A stretch of DNA of 64,000 nt, taken from contig MSGS01000045.1 of the NCBI GenBank assembly GCA_001940855.1, positions 52,045 through 116,044 on the forward strand, in the 5' to 3' direction. The translations under genes and the position numbers were made by a program. Numbering within the stretch: position 1 is the first letter of the stretch; each line of letters opens with the position of its first letter. The notes below the pieces were generated by a model. The model was given only the letters and a program-made list of their open reading frames with translations, ran no database searches and had not been told where the DNA came from. The DNA is from Christensenellaceae bacterium Phil1. Its GTDB lineage: Bacteria; Bacillota; Clostridia; Christensenellales; CAG-138. This document shows, in pieces, positions 28,080 through 36,810 of the stretch.

Positions 28080-28699
28080 TATGCGTACACCTCCTCTATC
28101 TTTGCCACGGAATCCTTGGTGAGGATGAGAGTGTTGTACTTGAGAATCTCGTACACGTTCAGAGTGCTGACCAGAGTGGTCTTTACGCCGGGGATGTTCC
28201 TGGCGGCGCGCTCTACTATCTCATCCTTGTCGCTGAGCACTATGAGCGCCTTGCCGACGTTCATGGCGTTGAGCACCTTCACCATTTCCTTGGTCTTGGG
28301 GTTCTCTATGTCAAGCTTATCGTAAACGATAATATCGTTATCGTTCACCTTGCTGGTCAGTGCGCTCTTCATGGCGATGCGCTTGACCTTCTTGTTAACA
28401 CTGAGGCGATAGTCGCGCGGCTTGGGAGCGAACACTACGCCGCCGTGGGTGAATATAGGCGCGCGGTTGCTGCTGTGGCGGGCGCGGCCGGTACCCTTCT
28501 GGCGGTAGATCTTGATGCCGCCGCCGCGTACTTCGGCGCGGGTCAGGGCGCTCTGCGTGCCCTGACGCTGATTGGCCAGATAAGCCTTAACAACTTCGTG
28601 CACGGCGTACTGATTTACTTCAGCGCCAAACACATTCTCGCTCAGGGCGATCTCGCCGATGTTTTCGCCGGCGATATTGTGCAATGCTACGTTAGGCAT
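28079..28699 (-). CDS. rplD: 50S ribosomal protein L4
   Basis: 206 residues; the tunnel loop with [20 protein letters not shown] and [16 protein letters not shown] is intact. In E. coli L4 represses the S10 operon; the leader before rpsJ here is a candidate target. Confidence 0.96.
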   Translation of the reverse strand: MPNVALHNIAGENIGEIALSENVFGAEVNQYAVHEVVKAYLANQRQGTQSALTRAEVRGGGIKIYRQKGTGRARHSSNRAPIFTHGGVVFAPKPRDYRLSVNKKVKRIAMKSALTSKVNDNDIIVYDKLDIENPKTKEMVKVLNAMNVGKALIVLSDKDEIVERAARNIPGVKTTLVSTLNVYEILKYNTLILTKDSVAKIEEVYA

Positions 28700-28718
28700 T
28701 TTCTACTTCTCCTTTCCC

Positions 28719-29345
28719 TTACTTAACGGTTTCCCTAACCATTACCAGGGAACCCTTGGCGCCGGGGATTGCGCCCTTTATGAGCAGCAGATTCCTTTCG
28801 GCGTCCACTCTGGCGACCTCAAGGTTCTGAACCGTGATGCGCTCGCAGCCCATATGACCGGGCAGACGCTTGGTCTTGAATACCTCGCCGGGGTAGGTGC
28901 AGGCGCCCATTGAACCGGCTACGCGGTAGGAGTGGGAACCGTGGGTCTTGCGGCCGCGGGCCTGATTCCAACGCTTGATGTTGCCCTGGAAGCCCTTGCC
29001 CTTGCTCTTGCCGGTAACGTCTACCTTATCGCCGTTGGCGAATACGTCAGCCTTAATGACCTGACCGACTTCGTAAGTCGCGGTATCATCCAGCTTGAAT
29101 TCGCGTACATAGCGGTGAGCGGCAACGCCGGCCTTCTTCAGGTGACCGAGCTCAGGCTTGGTGATGAGCTTTTCCCTGACGGGGCCAAAGGCTACCTGCA
29201 CGGCTTCGTAGCCGTCTTTGCCGGTGGTCTTAATCTGAACCACGGGGCAGGGGCCCGCAAGCACTACGGTGACGGGGATCATGGTTCCGTCTTCTCTGAA
29301 CATCTGGGTCATGCCGACCTTGGTGCCCAAAATCGCTTTCTTCAT
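28719..29345 (-). CDS. rplC: 50S ribosomal protein L3
   Basis: 208 residues from ATG at 29345 ([16 protein letters not shown]), GGAGGTG upstream. Carries [20 protein letters not shown] and [20 protein letters not shown], the extension toward the peptidyl-transferase centre. Confidence 0.96.
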   Translation of the reverse strand: MKKAILGTKVGMTQMFREDGTMIPVTVVLAGPCPVVQIKTTGKDGYEAVQVAFGPVREKLITKPELGHLKKAGVAAHRYVREFKLDDTATYEVGQVIKADVFANGDKVDVTGKSKGKGFQGNIKRWNQARGRKTHGSHSYRVAGSMGACTYPGEVFKTKRLPGHMGCERITVQNLEVARVDAERNLLLIKGAIPGAKGSLVMVRETVK

Positions 29346-29364
29346 TGTAAATCCACCTCCGTGC

Positions 29365-29673
29365 TTACAGCTTGATCTCGATATCAACACCCGCGGGGAG
29401 ATCGAGCTTCATCAGCGCGTCCACCGTCTTGGCGGAGGGCTGCAGGATATCGATCAGGCGCTTATGGGTGCGCATCTCAAACTGCTCTCTGCTGTCCTTA
29501 TACTTGTGGGGCGAACGGAGGATGGTAACTATTTCCTTCTCCGTCGGCAGGGGTATGGGGCCGCTTACGCGAGCGCCCGTGCGCTTTGCCGTATCCACGA
29601 TCTTTTCCGCGCTCTGGTCGATAAGGTTGCACTCGTAGGCCTTGAGCTTAATGCGGATCTTCTGATTTGCCAT
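29365..29673 (-). CDS. rpsJ: 30S ribosomal protein S10
   Basis: 102 residues from ATG at 29673 ([18 protein letters not shown]), AAGGAGGAAG upstream. First gene of the superoperon. [19 protein letters not shown] and the C-terminal [13 protein letters not shown] are canonical. S10 also serves as NusE in antitermination. Confidence 0.96.
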   Translation of the reverse strand: MANQKIRIKLKAYECNLIDQSAEKIVDTAKRTGARVSGPIPLPTEKEIVTILRSPHKYKDSREQFEMRTHKRLIDILQPSAKTVDALMKLDLPAGVDIEIKL

Positions 29674-29869
29674 ATTATTTCTTCCTCCTTTTAGTATCGG
29701 GGCCGTACACGCAGCCGAGTGTTTCGTTTCTAAAATACCTCGGCCGGGCACTTGCCCGTTGCCCGTATCGTGGGCCCTCGGCGGAAATTACCCGGATGGC
29801 ATACCGGCAACCTCCCGCTGAGTCTTTCACGTTATCGCCGCGCGAAAAAACTGCGTCCATTCGCACAAC
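29674..29869 (-). promoter_or_regulatory. Structured leader of the S10 operon
   Basis: About 195 nt lie between the predicted transcription start and rpsJ. GCCGAG (29716-29721) and CTCGGC (29741-29746) pair around a 19-base loop, next to CGGGCA/TGCCCG (29747-29760). There is no plausible protein. The position suits ribosomal-protein feedback control of the operon, but the ligand is not shown. Confidence 0.5.
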
Positions 29870-29875
29870 GCTCAT

Positions 29876-29904
29876 ATTCTACACGATATTCATGGAAATA
29901 TCAA
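29876..29904 (-). promoter_or_regulatory. Promoter of the S10-spc-alpha superoperon
   Basis: Minus-strand TTGATA (29904-29899), 17 bases, TAGAAT (29881-29876), with an A/T-rich upstream segment (29905-29940) like an UP element. Confidence 0.75.
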
Positions 29905-29992
29905 GCTTTTTTTATAAAAAAACCAAACTTTTTTCGCAAACACGCATCCGGGTGTTTCTATGCCCCGTTCGCCGCTTTTTGCTCTTGCTTTT

Positions 29993-30022
29993 TTGCCAGT
30001 TTAAGGTATCATATCCTATATA
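29993..30022 (+). promoter_or_regulatory. Possible promoter for the DUF4438 gene
   Basis: TTGCCA at 29993-29998 and TATATA at 30017-30022, spacing 18. Moderate match only. Confidence 0.4.
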
Positions 30023-30059
30023 AATATGTCAATACGGCAAATGCGAAAGGAGACTCCCA

Positions 30060-30917
30060 ATGCTTAAAACCAACAAAGAAAAGGTAGTAAAAGGCTCCGT
30101 CGTGGGCAAAATACGGCCCAATGTCTGCCGCGGCTGGCGCGTTGCGCAGGACGGCAAGCCCTTCCTTACCCCAGGCATAGGCGGCATCAATTATAATGTA
30201 AAGCTGGGCGACTGTGCCTTCGGCCTTGCGGGCGACCATATTGAACCCGGCGTATCGCTTTATCATGACAACAAGGATTTCAGCGAATATCTGAACATAC
30301 TTTCCTGCATAGGCAACGAGGCCGTTGTTATGAGCGGTGAAGGCAAGGGCAAGCGCGGCTTCGTCACCGGCAAGCACGGCGGCGCGGAGGACGTTATGGT
30401 CTACTTTGAGGATGAAACGCTTGACCTGCTCTGCCCCGAGGATAAGGTGCTCATCCGCGCGCACGGCCAGGGGCTAAAGCTTATCGACTATCCCGAAATA
30501 AGCGCCATGAACATTGACCCCGAGCTTTTTGAAAAGCTTGGCATAGAGGAAAACGGCGACGGCACGCTTACCGTACCCGTAGCGGCTGTGATACCGCCCT
30601 ATCTTATGGGCTCCGGCATAGGCTCCAATCTGCCATTCCGCGGCGATTACGACATTATGACGCACGATCCCGCCAAGGTGAAGGAGCTGGGGCTTGACAA
30701 GCTCCGCTTCGGCGACATAGTAATGCTTCAGGATTGCGACAATATGTATGGCCGCGGCTTCCTCACGGGCGCGGTAGCCATAGGTGTAATAATCCATTCG
30801 GACTGCATGCTTGCCGGCCACGGCCCCGGAGTTACAGTAATAATGGCCTCCCAGAAGCCCCTCATCAAGGCCAAGGTGGTCGCCGACGCAAACATAATCA
30901 ACGGATTGAAGTTCTAA
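30060..30917 (+). CDS. DUF4438 family protein
   Basis: 285 residues, start supported by AAAGGAGA. The sequence is rich in conserved glycine turns (TPGIGGINYNVKLGDCAFG, GEGKGKRGFVTGKHGG, MGSGIGSNLPFRGDYDIM, AGHGPGVTVIMAS) and matches the DUF4438 family seen in Thermotoga and Clostridia. The fold is all-beta with an acidic, cavity-forming core; the activity is not known. No signal peptide, so cytoplasmic. Monocistronic, with its own terminator, divergent from the S10 operon. Confidence 0.75.
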   Translation: MLKTNKEKVVKGSVVGKIRPNVCRGWRVAQDGKPFLTPGIGGINYNVKLGDCAFGLAGDHIEPGVSLYHDNKDFSEYLNILSCIGNEAVVMSGEGKGKRGFVTGKHGGAEDVMVYFEDETLDLLCPEDKVLIRAHGQGLKLIDYPEISAMNIDPELFEKLGIEENGDGTLTVPVAAVIPPYLMGSGIGSNLPFRGDYDIMTHDPAKVKELGLDKLRFGDIVMLQDCDNMYGRGFLTGAVAIGVIIHSDCMLAGHGPGVTVIMASQKPLIKAKVVADANIINGLKF

Positions 30918-30931
30918 ACCTAAGCATAGCA

Positions 30932-30955
30932 AAAGGCCGTCGCAAGACGGCCTTT
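30932..30955. terminator. Bidirectional terminator
   Basis: AAAGGCCGTC GCAA GACGGCCTTT: ten-bp stem with a tetraloop between the DUF4438 gene and the converging surface-protein gene. Confidence 0.85.
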
Positions 30956-30972
30956 ATTCGGTTCAGTTCTTT

Positions 30973-32433
30973 TTAGTTGCTCTGCCTTTTCCTAAGTGCT
31001 ATGCAAAGCGCGGCGGCAATCATGCCAATGCCAATCGCAAGATAGCTTGCGTCGCCGGTCTGCGGCGGCAGCGGGGCGGAAACAACGGGCTGTACATCGT
31101 CATAAACAGGATAATCTATCTTCCCGTAGCCGCAAACTCTGCATACGCCGTTGACAAGATCATGCTCGTTTTCGCCAAGCTTATCTGTGCAGCCATCGAA
31201 CTTGCACTCGTGCCAATGGACGTATTCATCGTACTTCCAATCGCCCTTCGCTTCGTGTATTATGTATCCGCATTCGCATACACCGTTGACAAATCTATGC
31301 GGTTCAACCCGACGCACGTAACATTTATAATCGTCATCCTCGTACGTACAGGGGCAATAATGATATTCCTCATAGTGCTCATCGTCGACATCAAACTGTA
31401 TCGGATTGTCCCAATTGTGTTTATGCTTTTTAAAGCCGCATTCGCACATGTTGTTACTATCAAATTTATGATCTTCAAGATTGCTTATTGCAAGGCAACC
31501 CTCTATCTCGCACTCTTTCCAATGTCTTACTTCGTTACGTAGCCAGCCGCTCCATTTATGGTCGCCCTTATGTCTGGAGTATCCGCATGTTTTACACTTA
31601 ATCTGGTTTTCTCCGTCGGGTTCCCAATCATGGCTGGCAATTTCATAAGCACCGCAACCTTCAACCGTACAATCACGCCAATGATTCTCATCGTCCAAAT
31701 TCCACTCGCCCCAGCTATGCTTTGTATGATCTGTTGTAAATCCACATATGCTGCAACGATAGCCATTTTCGGCATCTCCCACGAGAGTATGCTCGTCAAA
31801 CGAATAAGGATCTACGACACCGCAGCCTTCTACCGAACATATTTTCCAATGCTGAGACCAGTCAAAAGCATACTTATCAAACTGATGTTCCATATGGCCG
31901 CATGTGTAGCCGCACACGCTGCATTTATAGCCTTCCCCATCAGATACCATGGTGTGAGGTATGTATTCATCAATAGCATCGCAATGCTTGCATACATGCC
32001 AATGGTCTACGTCATCCGTAACCCAACCACCGCTAAAGTCATGCAAATGGTTGCGTGTGTAGCCGCATTCGCTGCATTTATAGCCTTCCCCATCAGGCAC
32101 CATGGTGTGAGATATGTATCCATCAATAGCATCGCAATGCTTGCATTTATGCCAATGGTCTACGTCATCCGTAACCCAATTACCGCTAAAGTCATGCAAA
32201 TGGTCGCATTCGTAGCGGCACACGCTGCATTTATAGCCTTCCCCATCAGGCACCATGGTGTGTGGACCTTCATCCATAATCTTGTTGCACTTCTCGCATG
32301 CTTGCAAGTGGTGCGTATCATTTACCTCCCACCACCAGTCATGGTCACATCCGCCTTCGCCTTCAGCCAATGCAGCGGCTTGCACAAGCAGCAACAATAC
32401 AACGAGTATTGCTGCCAACCAACGTTTTTTCAT
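30973..32433 (-). CDS. Cell-wall-anchored protein with tandem His/Cys repeats
   Basis: 486 residues. A signal peptide (cut near ALAEG, residue 24) is followed by at least nine repeats, each with a CxxC or CxxxxC pair and several His/Trp (for example DDVDHWHKCKHC, HTMVPDGEGYKCSECGYT). The cysteine pairs and His suggest metal (zinc) binding in each module. The C terminus has PLPPQTGD, a hydrophobic helix and RKRQSN: a sorting signal of the (S/P)PxTG type used by class B sortases such as that of C. difficile. Two units near the N terminus are almost identical at DNA level with a 153-bp period. Likely a wall-displayed metal-binding or adhesive protein; function unknown. Confidence 0.75.
   Translation of the reverse strand: MKKRWLAAILVVLLLLVQAAALAEGEGGCDHDWWWEVNDTHHLQACEKCNKIMDEGPHTMVPDGEGYKCSVCRYECDHLHDFSGNWVTDDVDHWHKCKHCDAIDGYISHTMVPDGEGYKCSECGYTRNHLHDFSGGWVTDDVDHWHVCKHCDAIDEYIPHTMVSDGEGYKCSVCGYTCGHMEHQFDKYAFDWSQHWKICSVEGCGVVDPYSFDEHTLVGDAENGYRCSICGFTTDHTKHSWGEWNLDDENHWRDCTVEGCGAYEIASHDWEPDGENQIKCKTCGYSRHKGDHKWSGWLRNEVRHWKECEIEGCLAISNLEDHKFDSNNMCECGFKKHKHNWDNPIQFDVDDEHYEEYHYCPCTYEDDDYKCYVRRVEPHRFVNGVCECGYIIHEAKGDWKYDEYVHWHECKFDGCTDKLGENEHDLVNGVCRVCGYGKIDYPVYDDVQPVVSAPLPPQTGDASYLAIGIGMIAAALCIALRKRQSN
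31890..32260 (-). repeat. Tandem 153-bp coding repeats in the His/Cys surface gene
   Basis: Copies of a 51-residue unit (HDFSGxWVTDDVDHWHxCKHC ...) recur with a 153-bp period; the same AAAGTCATGCAAATGG block occurs at about 32034 and 32187. Near-identity over most of the unit points to recent duplication or recombination. Confidence 0.8.
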
Positions 32434-32475
32434 CTTGTTCTACCCCCATTTTCATTAGAATTTTGGATTATGTCA

Positions 32476-32504
32476 ATTATAACGCCTATGCAAGTATTTT
32501 GCAA
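32476..32504 (-). promoter_or_regulatory. Promoter for the His/Cys surface gene
   Basis: Minus-strand TTGCAA (32504-32499), 17 bases, TATAAT (32481-32476). The -35 box coincides with one of the TGCAA repeats described separately. Confidence 0.65.
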
Positions 32505-32554
32505 GCATTTCTTATTGCAAACATGGTGCAAATTTTCTTCCGTCAATCGTGCAA
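32489..32554. promoter_or_regulatory. Cluster of five TGCAA sites, candidate operator
   Basis: TGCAA occurs at 32489, 32500, 32516, 32527 and 32550 between two divergent genes. Two pairs are spaced exactly 11 bp (one helical turn), which is typical of tandem ribbon-helix-helix dimer binding. The adjacent gene encodes such a protein. Binding is inferred. Confidence 0.45.
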
Positions 32555-32596
32555 AATATAGGTACTGCACATTACGCCGCAAAGGAGGAATAAACC

Positions 32597-32776
32597 GTGT
32601 TTAAGCTTAAACCGGGCAGCGAAACAATAACAAAAACCTTCCGCATACCCGTTGATATGAGCGAGCGTTTGGAACAGCTTGCATATAAAAACAACCTTTC
32701 GCTCAATGCCGTTATAATACAATGTCTGCAATACGCTTTGGATAATCTTGATGAGACAGCGGCGGAGGAAAGGTAA
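32597..32776 (+). CDS. Small ribbon-helix-helix (Arc/CopG-like) DNA-binding protein
   Basis: 59 residues from GTG at 32597, with a perfect AAAGGAGG eight bases upstream. The sequence ITKTFRIPVDMSERLEQLAY then KNNLSLNAVIIQCLQYALDN fits a beta-strand plus two helices, as in Arc-type repressors. No toxin gene follows; a terminator comes 17 bases later, so it is not an obvious antitoxin. It probably regulates itself and the divergent surface protein gene. Confidence 0.75.
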   Translation: MFKLKPGSETITKTFRIPVDMSERLEQLAYKNNLSLNAVIIQCLQYALDNLDETAAEER

Positions 32777-32792
32777 CCCTTCAAAGTGCTGA

Positions 32793-32818
32793 AAAGCCCG
32801 GGCAATCGCCCGGGCTTT
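32793..32818. terminator. Bidirectional terminator
   Basis: AAAGCCCGGGC AATC GCCCGGGCTTT: 11-bp perfect stem between converging genes. Confidence 0.85.
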
Positions 32819-32822
32819 GTTC

Positions 32823-34187
32823 TCACTTCATAAACATCTTTATTATTCTAAGCTTCCGTTTGCTGTATGGGAAGTAGCGCATGGGGAGATCAACCTTGGT
32901 TGATTTATTGACTATGCTGCGCTCGTGCGTAAACGTATCGAAGCTTTTTTTGCCGTGGTAGCTGCCCATGCCGCTCTCCCCTACCCCGCCGAACGGCAGC
33001 GCGGAGGAGGCAAGATGGATTATGGTATCGTTCACGCAGCCCCCGCCGAAGGAGCAGCTGTCCAGCAGCCTGCGCTCGGCGGCCTTGTCCGCCGTGAAAA
33101 GATAAAACGCAAGGGGCTTTGGGCGGCTGTTGACAAAGGCTATAACCTCGCTTAGCGTATCGAAGCTTATCATGGGCAGCACGGGGCCGAATATCTCCTG
33201 CTGCATAACGGGCGCATTTGGCGAAACGTCGCTCAGCAGCGTGGGCGCTATGAAGCGGCGCTCGTCGTCAAACGTGCCGCCCAAGGCTATGCTTTCGCCC
33301 TGAATAAGCCCCTTTACGCGGTTGTAATGCTTTTCGCTTATTATGTTCACCATGTCCCGCATATCGCCGTTTGGGAAAAACTGCTCCAGCGCGTCCTGAT
33401 ATTCGCTTACGAACGCATCCTTAACGCTGCGGTGTATCAAAAGATAGTCCGGCTCAACGCACGTTTGCCCCGCGTTCAGTACCTTGCCGAAGGCTATCCT
33501 GCGCGCGGCCAGCTTTATGTCCGCCGTCTCGTCCACTATTGCGGGGCTTTTGCCGCCAAGCTCCAGCGTCACCGGGGTAAGATGCTTTGCCGCCGCCTGC
33601 ATAACGGTTCTGCCCACCTCCACGCTTCCCGTAAAGAAAATATAATCGAACCTTTCTTCAAACAGCGCCTGGTTTTCCGCCCTGCCGCCCTCAACGGCGG
33701 CAATGTATTCCGGTGGGAATGTGTCGCCTATCAGCTTGGCTATGGCGGTGCTTGTAGCCGCAGCATATGCGGAGGGCTTCACCACGGCGCAGTTGCCCGC
33801 GGATATTGCGCCGATGAGCGGATTCAGGCAAAGCTGCACGGGATAATTCCATGGCGATACTATGAGCGCCACGCCGTAAGGCTCGGGCGAAATGTAGCTT
33901 TTTGCCGGAAACTGAGCAAGCGGCGTTTTGACCCGCCTTTCCTTGGCCCACTTGGCAACGTGCTTTATATGGTAGCTCAGTTCCTCCAGCACCATGCCCG
34001 TTTCGCACATGTAGCATTCCGTTTCGGATTTGTTCAAATCCTGTTTCAGCGCATCCGCAAGCATTTTTTCGTTGGCGCGTATGGCTCGCTGTAACCTTTT
34101 CAGCATCTCCTTCCTGAATTCGGTCGGCCTTGTCGCTCCGGACTGATAATATTTATGCTGCGACTCCACCAGCGCGTGTATATCCAT
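32823..34187 (-). CDS. Aldehyde dehydrogenase, NAD(P)-dependent
   Basis: 454 residues, the length of the class 3 type (short ALDH without a long N-terminal arm). Conserved motifs: SPWNYPVQLCLNPLIGA, GNCAVVKPSAYA, FFTGSVEVGR (cofactor turn), catalytic Glu in VTLELGGKSP and nucleophilic Cys in LNAGQTCVEPDY; the C terminus FGGVGESGMGSYHGKKSFDTFTH is typical of the coniferyl/fatty aldehyde subfamily. The C-terminal ...MFMK tail is basic and could associate with membrane. Start has GGAGGA. Probably detoxifies or oxidises aliphatic or aromatic aldehydes. Confidence 0.9.
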   Translation of the reverse strand: MDIHALVESQHKYYQSGATRPTEFRKEMLKRLQRAIRANEKMLADALKQDLNKSETECYMCETGMVLEELSYHIKHVAKWAKERRVKTPLAQFPAKSYISPEPYGVALIVSPWNYPVQLCLNPLIGAISAGNCAVVKPSAYAAATSTAIAKLIGDTFPPEYIAAVEGGRAENQALFEERFDYIFFTGSVEVGRTVMQAAAKHLTPVTLELGGKSPAIVDETADIKLAARRIAFGKVLNAGQTCVEPDYLLIHRSVKDAFVSEYQDALEQFFPNGDMRDMVNIISEKHYNRVKGLIQGESIALGGTFDDERRFIAPTLLSDVSPNAPVMQQEIFGPVLPMISFDTLSEVIAFVNSRPKPLAFYLFTADKAAERRLLDSCSFGGGCVNDTIIHLASSALPFGGVGESGMGSYHGKKSFDTFTHERSIVNKSTKVDLPMRYFPYSKRKLRIIKMFMK

Positions 34188-34267
34188 AGCCGTATCCTCC
34201 GCTGTTACCAGATTTTTTCATATTATAGCATAAAGGCCGCGTTATCGCACGCGGCCCCATATAAGCT

Positions 34268-35374
34268 TCACTTTATTGTTTCGCTGTTGTTTATAACGCC
34301 CGTGCTGTATAAAAACAGCGCGTCCGTATATTGGCTGAAATCCACCATCCGCCCCAGCAGCTCAGGGGCGATATAGCGAATGTCCACAAGCGTGACCCTG
34401 TCGAACCCTTCCGCAATAAGCGGCGCAATGCTTGAAGCGAACGAATCCCTAAACATTATAAGCGACCGTCCGCTTTTGCTGTTCGGGTTTTCAATCGTCA
34501 GCACGGACTTTGACCCATGCAGGAACATTTCATACGGGTCGCGCCCGCTGAGCGCGTCCATATCGTATACGCCAACGTATTTTCCGCTCTCGTAATCATA
34601 TACCCTATAATCCGCAATGCTCCCACCCTGCATGTAATACATTTTGTCAGGCTTGAGCGGCAGCGCGCTCTGCGCATAATATATGCCGTAGAAGTCCGTA
34701 TCCGCACCCGCCGCGGTGTATTCTGCCGAAGCTTCCGCGCCCATGCCCTCGGCAAGCGCTTCAGCGGTATCCTGTATCCTTTCCTGCCGCCAGTGAAGAT
34801 CCGTCTTATAATAATCGTCTATGCCGAGCGTGCCGGCAATGTCTATATATTCAGCATACACCATATTTGATGTAAGCATATCCTTCAGCTTATCGTAATC
34901 TATGCTCAGATAGCCGTTTGCATCGGCCATAAAATAGTTCTTGTCCGGCACCAGGCTTAAATACGCCTTAATACCGTTCGGCTCAAGATAATTATCGTAA
35001 ACGTAGCCGAACCGCTCCTCCGCGTGGGCAACGCTGCTTTTATTTAACGGATAGTCAAGCTTGCTCGCTATGCCGTCAACTATATAAATGCCGTTATTGT
35101 CGCGCTGGGAAAATACATAATATGTATTTACGGCCTTAAGCGTGCGGAAGGCGTCCCTAAGCGGGAACTGATCAAGCTTATATTGTTCGTAATCGCTCAT
35201 GAATTTGCCGGAAAGCACGCTGTCTATGCTGAGCTTTGGCATCGTCGCCAGCGCGCGCCTTTCGCTGAGGGATTGCGCGTCGTCCTTTTTAAGCGTTCCC
35301 CATATTGCAAAGCCGAATATTATTGCCGCCGCAAGCGCAACGGTAAGTATGCTTTTAAGCCTTGTCGTCCGCAT
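34268..35374 (-). CDS. DHHW-family protein, AlgX/AlgJ-like acetylation partner
   Basis: 368 residues: an N-terminal membrane anchor (about 8-28) and an extracellular SGNH-like domain. LSERRALATMP near the start and the later YKTDLHWRQE give the Asp-His and His-Trp pairs of the DHHW family, related to AlgJ/AlgX. Near the C terminus SLIMFRDSFASSIAPLIAE resembles the GDS-like serine block. Encoded immediately after an MBOAT acyltransferase, it would transfer acetyl groups, carried across the membrane by MBOAT, onto an extracellular polysaccharide or wall polymer. Confidence 0.8.
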   Translation of the reverse strand: MRTTRLKSILTVALAAAIIFGFAIWGTLKKDDAQSLSERRALATMPKLSIDSVLSGKFMSDYEQYKLDQFPLRDAFRTLKAVNTYYVFSQRDNNGIYIVDGIASKLDYPLNKSSVAHAEERFGYVYDNYLEPNGIKAYLSLVPDKNYFMADANGYLSIDYDKLKDMLTSNMVYAEYIDIAGTLGIDDYYKTDLHWRQERIQDTAEALAEGMGAEASAEYTAAGADTDFYGIYYAQSALPLKPDKMYYMQGGSIADYRVYDYESGKYVGVYDMDALSGRDPYEMFLHGSKSVLTIENPNSKSGRSLIMFRDSFASSIAPLIAEGFDRVTLVDIRYIAPELLGRMVDFSQYTDALFLYSTGVINNSETIK

Positions 35375-35389
35375 AAGCTCTCCTTTCCG

Positions 35390-36784
35390 CTAAAATCTGA
35401 AATACAGGAACGGGTTGAACGACCCGTCTATCAAATACGCCGTGCATAGGCAAAGCAGCGCCGCAAGCGCCACAGGCTCCGCTATCGTCATTATCGCCCC
35501 GCCAACGCGCGTGGCTTCAAGCTTCGCCTTTATGCGCTTAGGTAACGGCGTTGCGCCAAACGCGGCAACGGTAAGCGGCACGGCGTAGCTTTTAAGGTAA
35601 TACAGCGCCTCCGTATTGGCCGCGCTTCCCCTTGAAAACAGCGCGGCTATTGCCGCAAAGCCTTCGCCCACGCTTGAAGCATCAAACATTATGAAGCACA
35701 TCATAACAACAAGCAGCGTATACGCATGCCCTATTGCTCTGTGCTTTTTGATAAAGCCTAAAAGCAGCGTTTTTTCCGCGATCAGCAGCGCCGCGAACAT
35801 TATCCCCCACATGACAAAGTTCCAGTCCGCCCCGTGCCAAAGGCCCGTAAGCATCCATACTATTGCAATGTTCAAAAGCGCGCGCGGCTTTTTCACGCGG
35901 CTGCCGCCAAGGGGGATATACACATAATCCCTGAACCACGAACTCAGCGACATATGCCATCTGCGCCAGAATTCGGTTATGCTTGCGGCAATATAGGGAT
36001 AATTGAAGTTTTCGGGGAACGTGAAGCCGAATATCGAGCCAAGGCCAATCGCCATGTCGCTGTATCCGGAAAAATCAAAATACACATGCAGCATGTACGC
36101 CGCGGCATATACCCAGTAAAACAGCGTGGATTTTTCGCCGCTTGCCTTGAATGCGTTCACAAGCTCCGCAAGCACGTTTGCAATAAGCACCTTTTTGCCA
36201 AGGCCTAATATGAACCGCCTTGCGCCGTATGCGGCCTTGTCCGCGCCGTATGCGCGCGCGGTAAGCTCCGCTTCAATATCGCTGTATCTCACTATCGGCC
36301 CCGCTATAAGCTGGGGGAACATGGATATGTACGCCGCAAACGCAACGTAATCCCGCTGCGGCTCAACGTCCGCACGGTAAACGTCTATAACGTAGCTTAT
36401 AAGCTGGAACGTATAAAAGCTTATGCCTATGGGCAGGGCAATGTTAAGCGCGGCTATTTTGAGGCCGAATACCGCGGCGAAGCTTTCCGCAAAAAAGTTG
36501 GCGTATTTGAACACGCCAAGCATGCCAAGGCTCAGCACAAGGCTTATTATAAGATATGCCTTTGCTTTTTTCGTTCCGCGGCTTTTGCCTATAAGCCGCG
36601 CGAATATATAGCCTTGGGTTATGGACAACACCATAAGCACCACATAGCGCGGCTCTCCCCAGGCATAGAATATAAGGCTCATCAGGAGCAGCGCCGCGTT
36701 TTTAAGCCGCCGCGGCATAAGGAAATAAACCGCTATTGTCAACGGCAGAAAGCTATATAGAAATGCCGCGCTTGAAAACAGCAT
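35390..36784 (-). CDS. MBOAT-family O-acyltransferase (AlgI/DltB-like)
   Basis: 464 residues with about ten membrane helices. Signature blocks are FSGYSDMAIGLGSIFGF, FNYPYIAASITEFWRRWHMS and, with the catalytic His, MLTGLWHGADWNFVMWG. Moves an acyl group from a cytoplasmic donor across the membrane to a partner. Forms an operon with DUF4358 upstream and DHHW downstream, a set common in Firmicutes. The acceptor polymer is not identified in the window. Confidence 0.88.
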   Translation of the reverse strand: MLFSSAAFLYSFLPLTIAVYFLMPRRLKNAALLLMSLIFYAWGEPRYVVLMVLSITQGYIFARLIGKSRGTKKAKAYLIISLVLSLGMLGVFKYANFFAESFAAVFGLKIAALNIALPIGISFYTFQLISYVIDVYRADVEPQRDYVAFAAYISMFPQLIAGPIVRYSDIEAELTARAYGADKAAYGARRFILGLGKKVLIANVLAELVNAFKASGEKSTLFYWVYAAAYMLHVYFDFSGYSDMAIGLGSIFGFTFPENFNYPYIAASITEFWRRWHMSLSSWFRDYVYIPLGGSRVKKPRALLNIAIVWMLTGLWHGADWNFVMWGIMFAALLIAEKTLLLGFIKKHRAIGHAYTLLVVMMCFIMFDASSVGEGFAAIAALFSRGSAANTEALYYLKSYAVPLTVAAFGATPLPKRIKAKLEATRVGGAIMTIAEPVALAALLCLCTAYLIDGSFNPFLYFRF

Positions 36785-36810
36785 GAACTGCTCCCTCCCT
36801 TCGTTTGCGC

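Noticed and set aside
31890..32260. CRISPR-like array
   Set aside because: The periodicity is 153 bp, in frame, within a coding region, with no unique spacers.
32597..32776. Antitoxin of a toxin-antitoxin pair
   Set aside because: A terminator follows directly and no toxin-like gene is adjacent; a stand-alone regulator fits better.
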